DNA of 64,000 bases, taken from contig NZ_AXVK01000001.1 of the NCBI RefSeq assembly GCF_000482485.1, forward strand, positions 372,001-436,000, in the 5' to 3' direction. The stretch comes from Paucisalibacillus globulus DSM 18846 (GTDB lineage Bacteria; Bacillota; Bacilli; Bacillales; Amphibacillaceae). A program made the position numbers and the translations under genes. Positions 51,377-59,574 of this stretch are shown here, piece after piece. Within the stretch, counting starts at the first letter, position 1; every line of letters starts with the position of its first letter. The notes beneath the pieces are model-generated. The model was not told the origin of the DNA and did not search any database. It was given only the letters and a program-made list of their open reading frames with translations.

Positions 51377-51730
51377 ATGGATTTAGAATTGGTAGATTGG
51401 ATTAAAGTATCACATTTACAGTCATTAGGAATTCCAAAGGAAGTATTTTTTACGTTTGTAATAATCCTTGGAATTATGGGCTGTTATTTTATATTTCGTC
51501 CCATTACATTTATCTTGTTATCAATTAAATCTGAAAGGTTATTAAATTATCTTATAAGTGGTTTGTCTTTTATAGTTATTTTCTTTGTAATAGTTCTTTT
51601 TGTTGGAAAAGTAGAGTTACTAACATATCAGCTATTCAAAGTATCTTTACAAGCTATTGCAATCTTTGGACTTCTGTTGTGTGTTGTACATTTAATTAAA
51701 GCGGTTTGGATAAGAAAAAAGAAGGTATAA
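51377..51730 (+). CDS. Small membrane protein of unknown function
   Basis: The 117 residues have three membrane helices (about 24-42, 58-77 and 88-108) and a basic C-terminus (WIRKKKV). GGGTGGGG precedes ATG 51377. Not recognised. Single gene followed by a terminator shared with ykyB. Confidence 0.65.
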   Translation: MDLELVDWIKVSHLQSLGIPKEVFFTFVIILGIMGCYFIFRPITFILLSIKSERLLNYLISGLSFIVIFFVIVLFVGKVELLTYQLFKVSLQAIAIFGLLLCVVHLIKAVWIRKKKV

Positions 51731-51769
51731 AAATACCTCAGTTCGGGTATTTCCCTAGCTGAGGTATTT
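51731..51769. terminator. Bidirectional terminator before ykyB
   Basis: AAATACCTCAG (51731-51741) pairs with CTGAGGTATTT (51759-51769). Confidence 0.8.
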
Positions 51770-51770
51770 A

Positions 51771-52247
51771 TTATCGAAATGTTTTACGTGGTGGCCATTC
51801 CATTTTACCGAGAGATGATGGCGTAAAATATGAAGATGTATATTGTTGCCGTGTTTTGTTAGGCTTTTTATTTGCTGGCTTCCAATCAATATATTGATAG
51901 ATTATCTTCTTCGCTTGAGATAATGACATTTTCGCTTGGGGATTACGAAAATTTTGATCAAGTTGCCCTAAATGTTTAAGGTCCTGGAAGTCTTCCTTTG
52001 TTGGAGGGATATGAAAATAATATTCATCCACCTGAACTAAGAGGGTAGAATGCTGGTTACTTAATTTTGGATGTTCAGAGAAGTGCAAACCTATTTTCTT
52101 TGCACGATTTTCTTTTAGCAACCGTTGGATTGTTTCTTTCTTAATAAAATATAAATGTTTAGGATCTGGTGCTGTTTTTGCATGTCGGTTTACCGTGTAA
52201 ATCGCTCTAGCTAAGTCATTAAGTGAAACAGTGTAGTTCTCTGTCAT
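51771..52247 (-). CDS. ykyB: YkyB family protein
   Basis: The 158 residues match Bacillus YkyB: LARAIYTVNRHAKTAPDPKH, KIGLHFSEHPKLSNQ, YYFHIPPTKEDFQDL and NPQAKMSLSQAK. Cytosolic, function unknown. Its presence near patA, ykuE and fadH keeps the B. subtilis gene neighbourhood. AAGGAGG precedes the ATG. Confidence 0.85.
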   Translation of the reverse strand: MTENYTVSLNDLARAIYTVNRHAKTAPDPKHLYFIKKETIQRLLKENRAKKIGLHFSEHPKLSNQHSTLLVQVDEYYFHIPPTKEDFQDLKHLGQLDQNFRNPQAKMSLSQAKKIIYQYIDWKPANKKPNKTRQQYTSSYFTPSSLGKMEWPPRKTFR

Positions 52248-52391
52248 GAATATCCTCCTTTCAGTGTTGTTTTGTTTATTTGTATTAATAGTATCTTAAA
52301 GCTTGTCCATTTTCAAATGATAATTTTATGTAGAGCTTTAAATTGGTTTATAAATTTTAATTTTTGTTAAGTTCGGATGCATAGTTGATGG

Positions 52392-52991
52392 AAACTGCGC
52401 GGTAACTACTGTAAACATTTCCTCACTCTTAGGAATGGAGTGGGTGTAGTGCTAAAATCCCGCTCCGGCAGAATACTCCGCTTTTACTTCCAGCACAGGG
52501 GCGACATCTGTTCGAAAATACCTCACAGTGTCTACCTTGCCTCGGGCACGGCCTCAGCCTCCTCGCGGAAAGTTCACCGCTGCGGGGGCTTCGGACACGT
52601 GCTGTTCCCGTAGGACAAGGAAGGCTTCGGCAGCATAACATCGCACGAAGAAAATCGGTTTTTATTTTCGAGGAGTCCCCGTATTCTGCCTGCGCTAGTA
52701 TTGGCTTTCTAAAAAAATTGTTTTATCACATATTTTCATTTAAAATCACTTTTAATCAAATTCAAGCTAAACCAGCTCCGGAAATACACGGAGACACCTG
52801 TGGGAGGATAGGCATAGGTGAGACCCCGCAACGACGAAGGAGTGAGTAGGCTCACCAGCCGCCCACGGCAAGGTAGACACTGCGATGGTTTTTTCGAGCA
52901 GATGTCGCCCCTGTGCTCGAAAGTAAAAGCGTAGTGTATTTCCGGAGCGGGTATGATGCGCTACCAAAAATTATTAGTTACCGCGCAGTTT
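52392..52991. mobile_element. GC-rich palindromic element B (600 bp, MITE-like)
   Basis: Perfect 16-bp inverted ends: AAACTGCGCGGTAACT (52392-52407) and its complement (52976-52991). Same order of halves as element A, but with additions. A module containing CACAGGGGCGACATCTG sits near 52495-52550 in the left arm, and its inverted counterpart, containing CAGATGTCGCCCCTGTG, near 52880-52930 in the right arm, both at the same structural position. Another addition (AGGACAAGGAAGGCTT...CATCGCACGAAG) near 52612-52665 is also seen in element C. No coding content; open frames here are by-products of GC-rich sequence. Confidence 0.8.
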
Positions 52992-53027
52992 ATACAAAAT
53001 GAACTATAAAACTTAAAGGGCATAAAG

Positions 53028-53086
53028 AAAAATCCGAATGGATTGAAATCCTATTGGAAGAATTTACAATCGTAGTTCGGATTTTT
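53028..53086 (-). terminator. Terminator of the Sco gene
   Basis: AAAAATCCGAA (53028-53038) pairs with TTCGGATTTTT (53076-53086) around a long loop; on the minus strand a T-rich stretch follows. Confidence 0.6.
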
Positions 53087-53096
53087 GTATTGGGCA

Positions 53097-53678
53097 CTAT
53101 TGCATATCTTTAATGAAGGCTACCATTTCTTCAATTTGTTCATCTGTGAGTGTGAATCCATTAAAGTGTTTTATTGCATTTCCTTCTGGACTAACAATGG
53201 AAAGTTGCACACCATGCATAAGGGCATCATCTATTTTTTCTACCGGTATTTTAAATGATTTAACAGCAAATTCTTTAATTGTATCAAAATCATACCCAGT
53301 TAAAAACGTCCAATTATCTTTTTCAAAATCGATACCTCGTACTTCGCCATATTCTTTTAAAACCTCTGGTTTATCGACTTCTGGATCAATACTGAAAGAA
53401 ACAAATTCCACATCTTCAATTCCTTCTTCTTTTAAAGCACGATCTACTTTTTGTTTAGAATAAGTCATTTGTGGACATTCAGTTTCGCAATTAGTATAAA
53501 TGAAATCAGCGATCCATATTTTTTCATCAAAGTCACTTTTACTTACTTGTTCCCCATTCTGGTTTGTAAAAGTGAAATCTCCAATAGGGTAGGAATAATC
53601 TCCTTCATACTTTGACCCACATGCAGAAAGTAAAAGAATAGCACTAGTTATCATAAATAAAATAATCTTTCTCTTCAT
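53097..53678 (-). CDS. Sco1/SenC copper-chaperone lipoprotein
   Basis: Delivers copper to the CuA centre of cytochrome c oxidase at the outer membrane face. The 193 residues have a lipobox (ILLLSACGS), a thioredoxin fold with the copper motif TNCETECPQM (CxxxC) and the third ligand His in ALMHGVQLSIV. Matches B. subtilis YpmQ (BsSco). No oxidase genes adjoin it. Confidence 0.92.
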   Translation of the reverse strand: MKRKIILFMITSAILLLSACGSKYEGDYSYPIGDFTFTNQNGEQVSKSDFDEKIWIADFIYTNCETECPQMTYSKQKVDRALKEEGIEDVEFVSFSIDPEVDKPEVLKEYGEVRGIDFEKDNWTFLTGYDFDTIKEFAVKSFKIPVEKIDDALMHGVQLSIVSPEGNAIKHFNGFTLTDEQIEEMVAFIKDMQ

Positions 53679-53858
53679 TACGTACCCTCCGTTATGTAAT
53701 TTCTTTGTCCGGTTAGAAAGTATCTATGACTTTCTTTTTTATGCATTCGTTCTCTAAACTATCTTATCATTTAAGAACAGTTAAAACTATGGATAAACTG
53801 TTACAGTAAATACAAATGGTAACGGAAGTACTAGAAATAGCATCTGTACTTGTTAAAG

Positions 53859-53890
53859 AAAAGAGGAAGCCGATTAGGGCTTCCTTTCTT
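53859..53890 (-). terminator. Terminator of the Tyr/Pro/Gly-rich protein gene
   Basis: GAGGAAGCC pairs with GGGCTTCCTTTC; on the minus strand the stem ends in CTCTTTTCTTT. Confidence 0.7.
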
Positions 53891-54117
53891 TAATAATAAC
53901 CTTTTCCGTAACTATTGCCAAAAACATTATTGTATCCATAACCATATGGAACAGGTACAGGGTAAGGGTATGGCACTGGATATCCATAGTATGGATTGAA
54001 TGCGTTATATAAGAGTGGGCCTACTACTAAACCAGTTAAAAATGGGACAATCGGAAAAAATCTCTCATCAGTTTGATTATAATCATTGTAAAAGCCATGA
54101 ACTTGTTGATAATTCAT
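53890..54117 (-). CDS. Tyr/Pro/Gly-rich small protein, coat-like
   Basis: Seventy-five residues: a polar start (NYQQVHGFYNDYNQ), a short hydrophobic stretch (FFPIVPFLTGLVVGPLLY), then a repeat-like tail of Tyr, Pro, Gly and Val (YGYPVPYPYPVPVPYGYGYN). Composition resembles spore coat and inner-coat tyrosine-rich proteins, which are crosslinked in the coat; not a named family. ATG 54117 follows GGAGAGGGAG. Confidence 0.65.
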   Translation of the reverse strand: MNYQQVHGFYNDYNQTDERFFPIVPFLTGLVVGPLLYNAFNPYYGYPVPYPYPVPVPYGYGYNNVFGNSYGKGYY

Positions 54118-54183
54118 TAAACTCTCCCTCTCCACACTAACTTATTATTAATGTATGCGAGTGTTATGTATTTGGGAGTATGT

Positions 54184-55035
54184 TTAAGATTTTTTTAAGG
54201 TGAAGAGTGTTATTTCTGGTTTACAAAAAAAGCGATATGGCAATCTAGTAGTTCCTATACCTCTGCTAACGTATAAATTAAAATTACTAGAATCAAAAGT
54301 ATACTTACCCTCCACATATTTTTCAGCATAAATTGGCGTATATAAATGTCCTACAAACGGAAGTCTAACTTGACCTCCATGGCTATGTCCTGATAATTGG
54401 ACATCTACATGGTGCTGAAGAGCAGTATCAGCAAAATCTGGTTCATGGGAAAGAAGGATCGTAAAAAGTTCGGGATTAGTTTGTTCAAGTGCTTTAGGTA
54501 AGTTAGGTGAGCCTAGAATGACATCATCAATACCAGCCAAAATGATTCGATCCAGACCTTTTTCAATTACTTGATGACTATTTTTAAGGAGGGTAAAATC
54601 AGCCTTTTCCATAACCTCCTGAACGATTTCAGTGCCATAGCCACCATGATCATGATTTCCGTAAATCCAGTATTTTCCTTTCTGTGCTTGGAGTTCCTGT
54701 AATAGCTGTGTTAATTTTGGACTCCAATCATACTTATTTGGTTCATCTACTAAATCACCAGTGAAGACAATTAAATCTGGATTTAATGTATTGATTTTAG
54801 TTATTAATTCTTGGAATTGTTCGAGAGTATATTGAAAACCAATATGCGTATCCGAAAACTGAACTATTTTAAAGTCATTAAAAGAATCTGGAAGCTTTTT
54901 CGATAAAATGGATTCCATATTGATAGTCAGTAAACCTGGTTCAATATTTCTAGCATAATAATATGTTCCGCCTGTTAACCCAAGTAAAGTAATCGTGCTG
55001 CTTATTAATTTTTTTAAAAATGATCTTCTATTCAT
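54184..55035 (-). CDS. ykuE: Tat-exported metallophosphoesterase, YkuE-like
   Basis: About 283 residues with a twin-arginine signal (NRRSFLKKLISSTITLLGL) and the calcineurin-like phosphoesterase motifs FSDTHIG, FTGDLVD, YGNHDHGG and LSGHSHGGQ that bind two metals. B. subtilis YkuE is exported by TatAyCy and held at the cell wall. ATG 55035 follows GAAGGTGAC; the longer frame to 55080 has no site. Divergent from fadH, as the ykuE-ykuF neighbourhood predicts. Confidence 0.9.
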   Translation of the reverse strand: MNRRSFLKKLISSTITLLGLTGGTYYYARNIEPGLLTINMESILSKKLPDSFNDFKIVQFSDTHIGFQYTLEQFQELITKINTLNPDLIVFTGDLVDEPNKYDWSPKLTQLLQELQAQKGKYWIYGNHDHGGYGTEIVQEVMEKADFTLLKNSHQVIEKGLDRIILAGIDDVILGSPNLPKALEQTNPELFTILLSHEPDFADTALQHHVDVQLSGHSHGGQVRLPFVGHLYTPIYAEKYVEGKYTFDSSNFNLYVSRGIGTTRLPYRFFCKPEITLFTLKKS

Positions 55036-55182
55036 ACTGTCACCTTCGTGAAATATAATGTTATAAATTATAGCATACATATTCTTATAGTATAGTGCGA
55101 TAGAGAATAAAATATCGTGTTTTTTGACTTTTTCAATAAATATAAATAGTATGGTAGTATGAAGGCATTAGGAGGAGAATTT

Positions 55183-55950
55183 ATGGGGAATGAAACAGTT
55201 ATTGTAACTGGTAGCTCAAGTGGAATGGGAAAATATATGGCCAAAAAGTTTGCAGATGAAGGTTTAAATGTCGTTTTAACTGGAAGGGCAGAAGACAAAC
55301 TTGTGGCTGTAAGAAATGAATTAGCTGAAACAGCTAAAGGTGGAATCCATATTGTGCCTATGGATGTACGGAAGCCTGAAGATGTAGAACGAATGGTCTC
55401 TGAAACGGTAAATTGTTTTGGTAGAATTGATCACTTAATTAATAATGCTGCTGGAAATTTTATTTGTTTTGCTGAGGATCTTTCTGTAAATGGTTGGAAT
55501 TCTGTCATAGATATTGTTCTTAATGGCACATTCTATTGTTCAAGTGCGGTTGGACAGTATTGGATTAAGGAAAAAATTCAAGGATCTATCATAAATATGG
55601 TAGCTACATATGCATGGAATGCTGGAGCGGGTGTAATCCATTCTTCTGCAGCAAAGGCTGGTGTGTTAAATATGACTAGAACACTTGCTGTAGAGTGGGG
55701 TACTAAGTATGGTATTCGTGTAAATGCTATTGCACCAGGTCCAATAGAAAGGACTGGTGGTGCTGAGAAGTTATTTCTGTCTGAGGAGGCAGCCAAGAGA
55801 ACTTTAGAATCTGTTCCACTTGGTAGATTAGGCAAGCCAGAAGAAATAGCAGAACTTGCTTATTTTCTAGCTTCTGACAAGGCAGCATATATAAATGGGG
55901 AAGTTATCACAATGGATGGTGGTCAGTGGTTAAACAAGTTCCCATTTTAA
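55183..55950 (+). CDS. fadH: 2,4-dienoyl-CoA reductase (SDR family), FadH/YkuF
   Basis: Reduces 2,4-dienoyl-CoA with NADPH during breakdown of unsaturated fatty acids. The 255 residues show the nucleotide site VTGSSSGMGKYMA, NNAAGNF and ERTGGAEKLF typical of YkuF. The usual SDR YxxxK motif is HSSAAKAG here, with Ser in the tyrosine position, as in the B. subtilis protein. ATG 55183 follows AGGAGGAG. Single gene with a strong terminator. Confidence 0.9.
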   Translation: MGNETVIVTGSSSGMGKYMAKKFADEGLNVVLTGRAEDKLVAVRNELAETAKGGIHIVPMDVRKPEDVERMVSETVNCFGRIDHLINNAAGNFICFAEDLSVNGWNSVIDIVLNGTFYCSSAVGQYWIKEKIQGSIINMVATYAWNAGAGVIHSSAAKAGVLNMTRTLAVEWGTKYGIRVNAIAPGPIERTGGAEKLFLSEEAAKRTLESVPLGRLGKPEEIAELAYFLASDKAAYINGEVITMDGGQWLNKFPF

Positions 55951-55996
55951 ATTTGATTTCTACCTATAAAAATAAAAAGTTATGAAAAAAGCTCAG

Positions 55997-56026
55997 AGCC
56001 CTAAGCAGTTGCTTAGGGCTTTGATA
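55997..56026 (+). terminator. Terminator of fadH
   Basis: AGCCCTAAGC (55997-56006) pairs with GCTTAGGGCT (56011-56020); a T-run lies on the minus-strand side also (complement of 55985-55990). Confidence 0.8.
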
Positions 56027-56028
56027 TT

Positions 56029-56356
56029 TCAGTTACAATGAACGCAAGAGTGTGATAAAATGTTTTGACCTTCAATTTGAAGGGTGCAATGATTGATATT
56101 AAATAATTCCTTAAACTCATTGATAAGACACTTCTAATAGTAGATTTTCTTTTGAGTCACCTCTCATTACGAGAAAAGCAGCGTCAATACTGATAATAAT
56201 CCGTAATGAAGCGGATGAAAATCATACTAGAGTCCACTTCTTGGGGGCAACAAAACGAGTTGCTACTACATAGAATATATCAAGAGAAATAACAATTAAT
56301 GTTACACTATATATAAAAGCAGCAATAATTTCAAACCGTTTAAAACCAATAGTTTC
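56029..56356 (-). pseudogene. Decayed cation-diffusion-facilitator (CzcD-like) gene
   Basis: Read on the minus strand, two pieces in different frames are recognisable: upstream, DETIGFKRFEIIAAF (about 56305-56355), the CDF second-helix region GYxRxEIxAAF; downstream, NINHCTLQIEGQNILSHSC ending in TGA at 56029-56031, the CDF cytoplasmic domain end. Frameshifts, stops and a large deletion lie between, so no product is possible. Zinc or other divalent-metal efflux would have been the function. The stretch 56357-56671 holds no gene; part of it is the darB promoter region. Confidence 0.65.
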
Positions 56357-56671
56357 ATCTTTAATTGCGTTACAAATTATTCAATAATTTAAGTGACATG
56401 TTGTACATGCTAAATTTGGTAAAAGTATGTTACACTAATATTGGTTAGTAATAATTTCCTAAAGTAATTCAATAATTTGGCATTCGATATTGGTATCCTT
56501 AGAAGTTTTATTCATGGAAACCTTCACCTGCTGTGTGCAAGTCATTGGGCGAATGCTCTAATTGCAATATGTAGATGGAAAGTTATACTATCCTTCCTGC
56601 ATAGAAGATGTAAGCCCCTTCATCTGTTGTCTGTATAATTTAAGTTAGTTTTGTAAAAAGGAGTGGGTATT

Positions 56672-57127
56672 ATGAGTTTATTACAAGATAGAGAATTGAC
56701 GGCATTAACGATTGCCGATATGATGATACCTTCTGAGAAAGTTGCCCATGTTCAAGTAAATAATCCTTTAGAGCATGCTCTTTTAGTTTTAGTTAAATCA
56801 GGATACTCAGCTGTTCCAGTGTTGGATTCTACGTATAAATTAGAGGGTACAGTTGGTAAAACTAAGATTTTAAATGAAATATTAGGTCTTGAACGATTTG
56901 AAATTGATCGCTTATCCGAATTACAAGTTAAAGATGTGATGGTAACCGATATACCAAGATTATTAAAAGAGGATACGTTAGTGGAAGGTCTAAAAGCATT
57001 AATAAATTATCCATTTGTATGTGTTGTTGATGACGAAGGATATTTTGATGGTATTCTTACAAGAAGGGCTATATTAAAAGAAATACGAAAAGATATATAT
57101 TCAGGAAAAAATAAATCGACTAGATAA
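56672..57127 (+). CDS. darB: CBS-domain protein DarB (CbpB/YkuL), c-di-AMP receptor
   Basis: The 151 residues are two CBS motifs: KVAHVQVNNPLEHALLVLVK with SGYSAVPVLD, and VKDVMVTDIPRLLKEDT with the FDGILTRRAIL end. It matches B. subtilis DarB, which binds c-di-AMP and, when free of it, activates the (p)ppGpp synthetase Rel and pyruvate carboxylase. ATG 56672 follows GGAGTGG. Located before dapH as in B. subtilis (ykuL ... dapH), minus the genes between. Confidence 0.9.
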   Translation: MSLLQDRELTALTIADMMIPSEKVAHVQVNNPLEHALLVLVKSGYSAVPVLDSTYKLEGTVGKTKILNEILGLERFEIDRLSELQVKDVMVTDIPRLLKEDTLVEGLKALINYPFVCVVDDEGYFDGILTRRAILKEIRKDIYSGKNKSTR

Positions 57128-57129
57128 AG

Positions 57130-57164
57130 AGCATCCTTTGCAGTAAATGCAGAGGGTGTTTTTC
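57130..57164 (+). terminator. Terminator of darB
   Basis: GCATCCTTTGCA (57131-57142) pairs with TGCAGAGGGTGT (57148-57159), followed by a T-run. Confidence 0.8.
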
Positions 57165-57236
57165 TTATATTTTTATTGCCCAAACTTAAGTGTCATGTTA
57201 AAGTGAAAATTATAAAAATTAGGAGGTGGCTACCTC

Positions 57237-57953
57237 ATGAAGATGATGGATGCCAATGAAATTATTAATTTTATATCGAATAGTACAAAAAGTACACCTG
57301 TTAAAGTTTATTTAAAAGGAGAAAATTTACATACGTTATCCTATGGGAAAATACAATCCTTTGTAGAACAAAATAGTGGCGTATTATTTGGAGAATGGAA
57401 AGAAGTGTCCGTTTTTCTTGAAGAAAATAAATCTGTCCTTACAGATTATGTTATCGAGAATGATCGCAGAAATTCTGCTATTCCCTTATTAGATTTAAAA
57501 AACATTAATGCAAGAATTGAACCTGGTGCCGTAATCCGTGACCAAGTTGAAATTGGTGATAGTGTGGTCATTATGATGGGGGCTATGATTAATATTGGAG
57601 CAGTAATTGGTGCAGGAACGATGATTGATATGAATGCAGTGTTAGGTGGTCGTGCAACGGTAGGAAAGAATTGTCATGTTGGCGCAGGAACCGTGTTAGC
57701 GGGGGTTATTGAACCACCATCTGCAAAGCCAGTAGTTGTAGAAGATGATGTAGTAATCGGTGCCAATGTAGTTGTGTTAGAGGGAGTAACGATTGGAAAA
57801 GGGGCAATTGTAGCAGCTGGAGCAGTTGTTACGAAAGATGTAGCTCCAAATACATTAGTTGCTGGAACTCCAGCAAAAGTACTTAAAAAGATCGATGAAG
57901 GAACAAAGTCAAAAACTGAAATTATGCATGAGCTTCGTAATTTGGATAATTAA
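57237..57953 (+). CDS. dapH: Tetrahydrodipicolinate N-acetyltransferase
   Basis: Transfers acetyl from acetyl-CoA to tetrahydrodipicolinate, the committed step of the acetylated DAP branch. The 238 residues have an N-terminal alpha/beta part and a left-handed beta-helix of hexapeptide repeats (from about 90, [20 protein letters not shown] to [19 protein letters not shown]). AGGAGGTGG precedes ATG 57237. dapL follows by 16 bases, forming an operon; patA at 49-50 kb supplies the intervening step. Confidence 0.95.
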   Translation: MKMMDANEIINFISNSTKSTPVKVYLKGENLHTLSYGKIQSFVEQNSGVLFGEWKEVSVFLEENKSVLTDYVIENDRRNSAIPLLDLKNINARIEPGAVIRDQVEIGDSVVIMMGAMINIGAVIGAGTMIDMNAVLGGRATVGKNCHVGAGTVLAGVIEPPSAKPVVVEDDVVIGANVVVLEGVTIGKGAIVAAGAVVTKDVAPNTLVAGTPAKVLKKIDEGTKSKTEIMHELRNLDN

Positions 57954-57969
57954 GACGGGGTGATGCTAA

Positions 57970-59100
57970 ATGGAGTTTTCGGAACTTAGACGAATCCGTC
58001 GAGAATTACATCAAATACCGGAACTGGGATTTAAGGAATTTAAGACACAAGAATACCTACTAAGACAAATTAGAGAGATAGCTAATGAGCAAGTAGAAAT
58101 TCAGACTTGGAAGACCGGGATACTTGTCAAAGTGGCTGGTAAAAATCCAAAACGAACGATTGGATATCGAACTGATATGGATGGACTTCCTATTATAGAA
58201 GAGACTGGTTTTGATTTCTCCTCTATACATCCTAGAAATATGCATGCATGTGGACATGATTTTCACATGACAATTGCCCTTGGTGTATTAAAAAGCATAG
58301 TTGATAATCCGATTCAAGATGATGTCGTATTTATTTTCCAACCTGCTGAAGAAGGTCCTGGGGGCGCTTTACCTATGCTTCAATCAAAGGCTTTCCAACT
58401 ATGGAAACCAGATTGTATTTTTGCATTACATATTGCACCAGAATATCCTGTTGGGACAGTGGCCAGTAAGTCGGGTTTACTATTTGCAAACACAAGTGAA
58501 CTGTTTATTGATTTTATTGGAAAAGGTGGCCATGCGGCATACCCTCATCTAACAAAAGATATGGCGGTGGCAGCAGGAAGTTTTATTTCACAAATTCAAT
58601 CCATCGTGTCTCGAGGATTAGATCCACTTGAAAGTGCAGTTGTCACGATCGGAAAAATGACAAGTGGCCATGTTCAAAATGCCATTGCGGAAACTGCAAG
58701 GTTAGAAGGGACAATACGCACTTTAAATCCATTAGCTATTGACACTATTAAAAGGAAATTGGAGTCCATTGCTCGTGGGTTTGAAATTAGTTATGAATGT
58801 GAAATTAAATTGGATTATGGGTCAAACTATTATCAGGTTTTCAATGATTCGAATTATATTAACCTGTTTAAGCAGACAATGAATTCTACTGATATTCGGT
58901 ATGTGGAAGCAAGGGAAGCCATGACTGGTGAGGATTTCGGTTTCATGTTGAAGGATATTCCTGGTTTTATGTTCTGGCTTGGAGTCGATTCTACTTATGG
59001 ATTACATCATGCTAAAATTAATCCGAAAGAAGAGGCTTTAGTAGTAGGAGTTCAAGCTGTACGGAGTGTTTTAAAAACTTTATTCAATAATGTTAGCTAG
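57970..59100 (+). CDS. dapL: N-acetyldiaminopimelate deacetylase
   Basis: M20 metallo-amidase that removes the acetyl group to give LL-diaminopimelate. The 376 residues show the peptidase-fold ligands [28 protein letters not shown] and [11 protein letters not shown], plus the lid/dimerisation insert [11 protein letters not shown]. Matches B. subtilis YkuR. Co-transcribed with dapH; ykuS follows by 67 bases. Confidence 0.92.
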   Translation: MEFSELRRIRRELHQIPELGFKEFKTQEYLLRQIREIANEQVEIQTWKTGILVKVAGKNPKRTIGYRTDMDGLPIIEETGFDFSSIHPRNMHACGHDFHMTIALGVLKSIVDNPIQDDVVFIFQPAEEGPGGALPMLQSKAFQLWKPDCIFALHIAPEYPVGTVASKSGLLFANTSELFIDFIGKGGHAAYPHLTKDMAVAAGSFISQIQSIVSRGLDPLESAVVTIGKMTSGHVQNAIAETARLEGTIRTLNPLAIDTIKRKLESIARGFEISYECEIKLDYGSNYYQVFNDSNYINLFKQTMNSTDIRYVEAREAMTGEDFGFMLKDIPGFMFWLGVDSTYGLHHAKINPKEEALVVGVQAVRSVLKTLFNNVS

Positions 59101-59167
59101 TCCGCATATCTTCTAAACTTTCGGTCAAACTATACATGTAAATTTGTATACTTAGAGGAGTGATAGG

Positions 59168-59410
59168 ATGGCTAGAATCGGGGTTGAAGGTTCCCTTACA
59201 GATGTAAAAGAAGCTTTAATGGCAATGGGGCATGAGGTCATTGAATTGAAATCAGAAGCAGATACTGCTCACTGTGATTGTTGTGTGATTTCTGGATTAG
59301 ATAAAGATGTCATGGGAATGGCAGATACAAGTATTGCGGGTCCAGTGATAAGTGCAAGTGGGCAAAACGCTGACGAAATTGCACAGATGGTTAATGAGAA
59401 ATTAAGCTAA
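59168..59410 (+). CDS. ykuS: YkuS family (UPF0180) protein
   Basis: The 80 residues match YkuS: ARIGVEGSLTDVKEALMAMG, DCCVISGLDKDVMG with a Cys cluster (HCDCC), and a helical end. Function unknown; conserved after dapH-dapL in Bacillaceae. GAGGAGTG precedes the ATG. Confidence 0.88.
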   Translation: MARIGVEGSLTDVKEALMAMGHEVIELKSEADTAHCDCCVISGLDKDVMGMADTSIAGPVISASGQNADEIAQMVNEKLS

Positions 59411-59414
59411 TTAG

Positions 59415-59455
59415 AAAGAGGCTTCTCGGGTAGGTGAGAGGCCTCTTTAATTTTT
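59415..59455 (+). terminator. Terminator of the dapH-dapL-ykuS unit
   Basis: AAAGAGGC and CTC pair with GAG and GGCCTCTTT; a T-run follows (59451-59455). Confidence 0.8.
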
Positions 59456-59574
59456 GTCTAATGGAAATAAAAAATATTTTTAAAAAATTAAGTAAAAGTT
59501 GTGGTATTTTATTTCGGAAACCGTTATATTAGTAATTACGTTATAGAATATCAACTTTGGGGGAGGAAATTAGG

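Noticed and set aside
52429-52967. Open frames on the minus strand inside palindromic element B (about 66-70 codons)
   Set aside because: They consist of the GC-rich repeat sequence, have Cys/Arg/Ser-rich nonsense composition and no ribosome sites.
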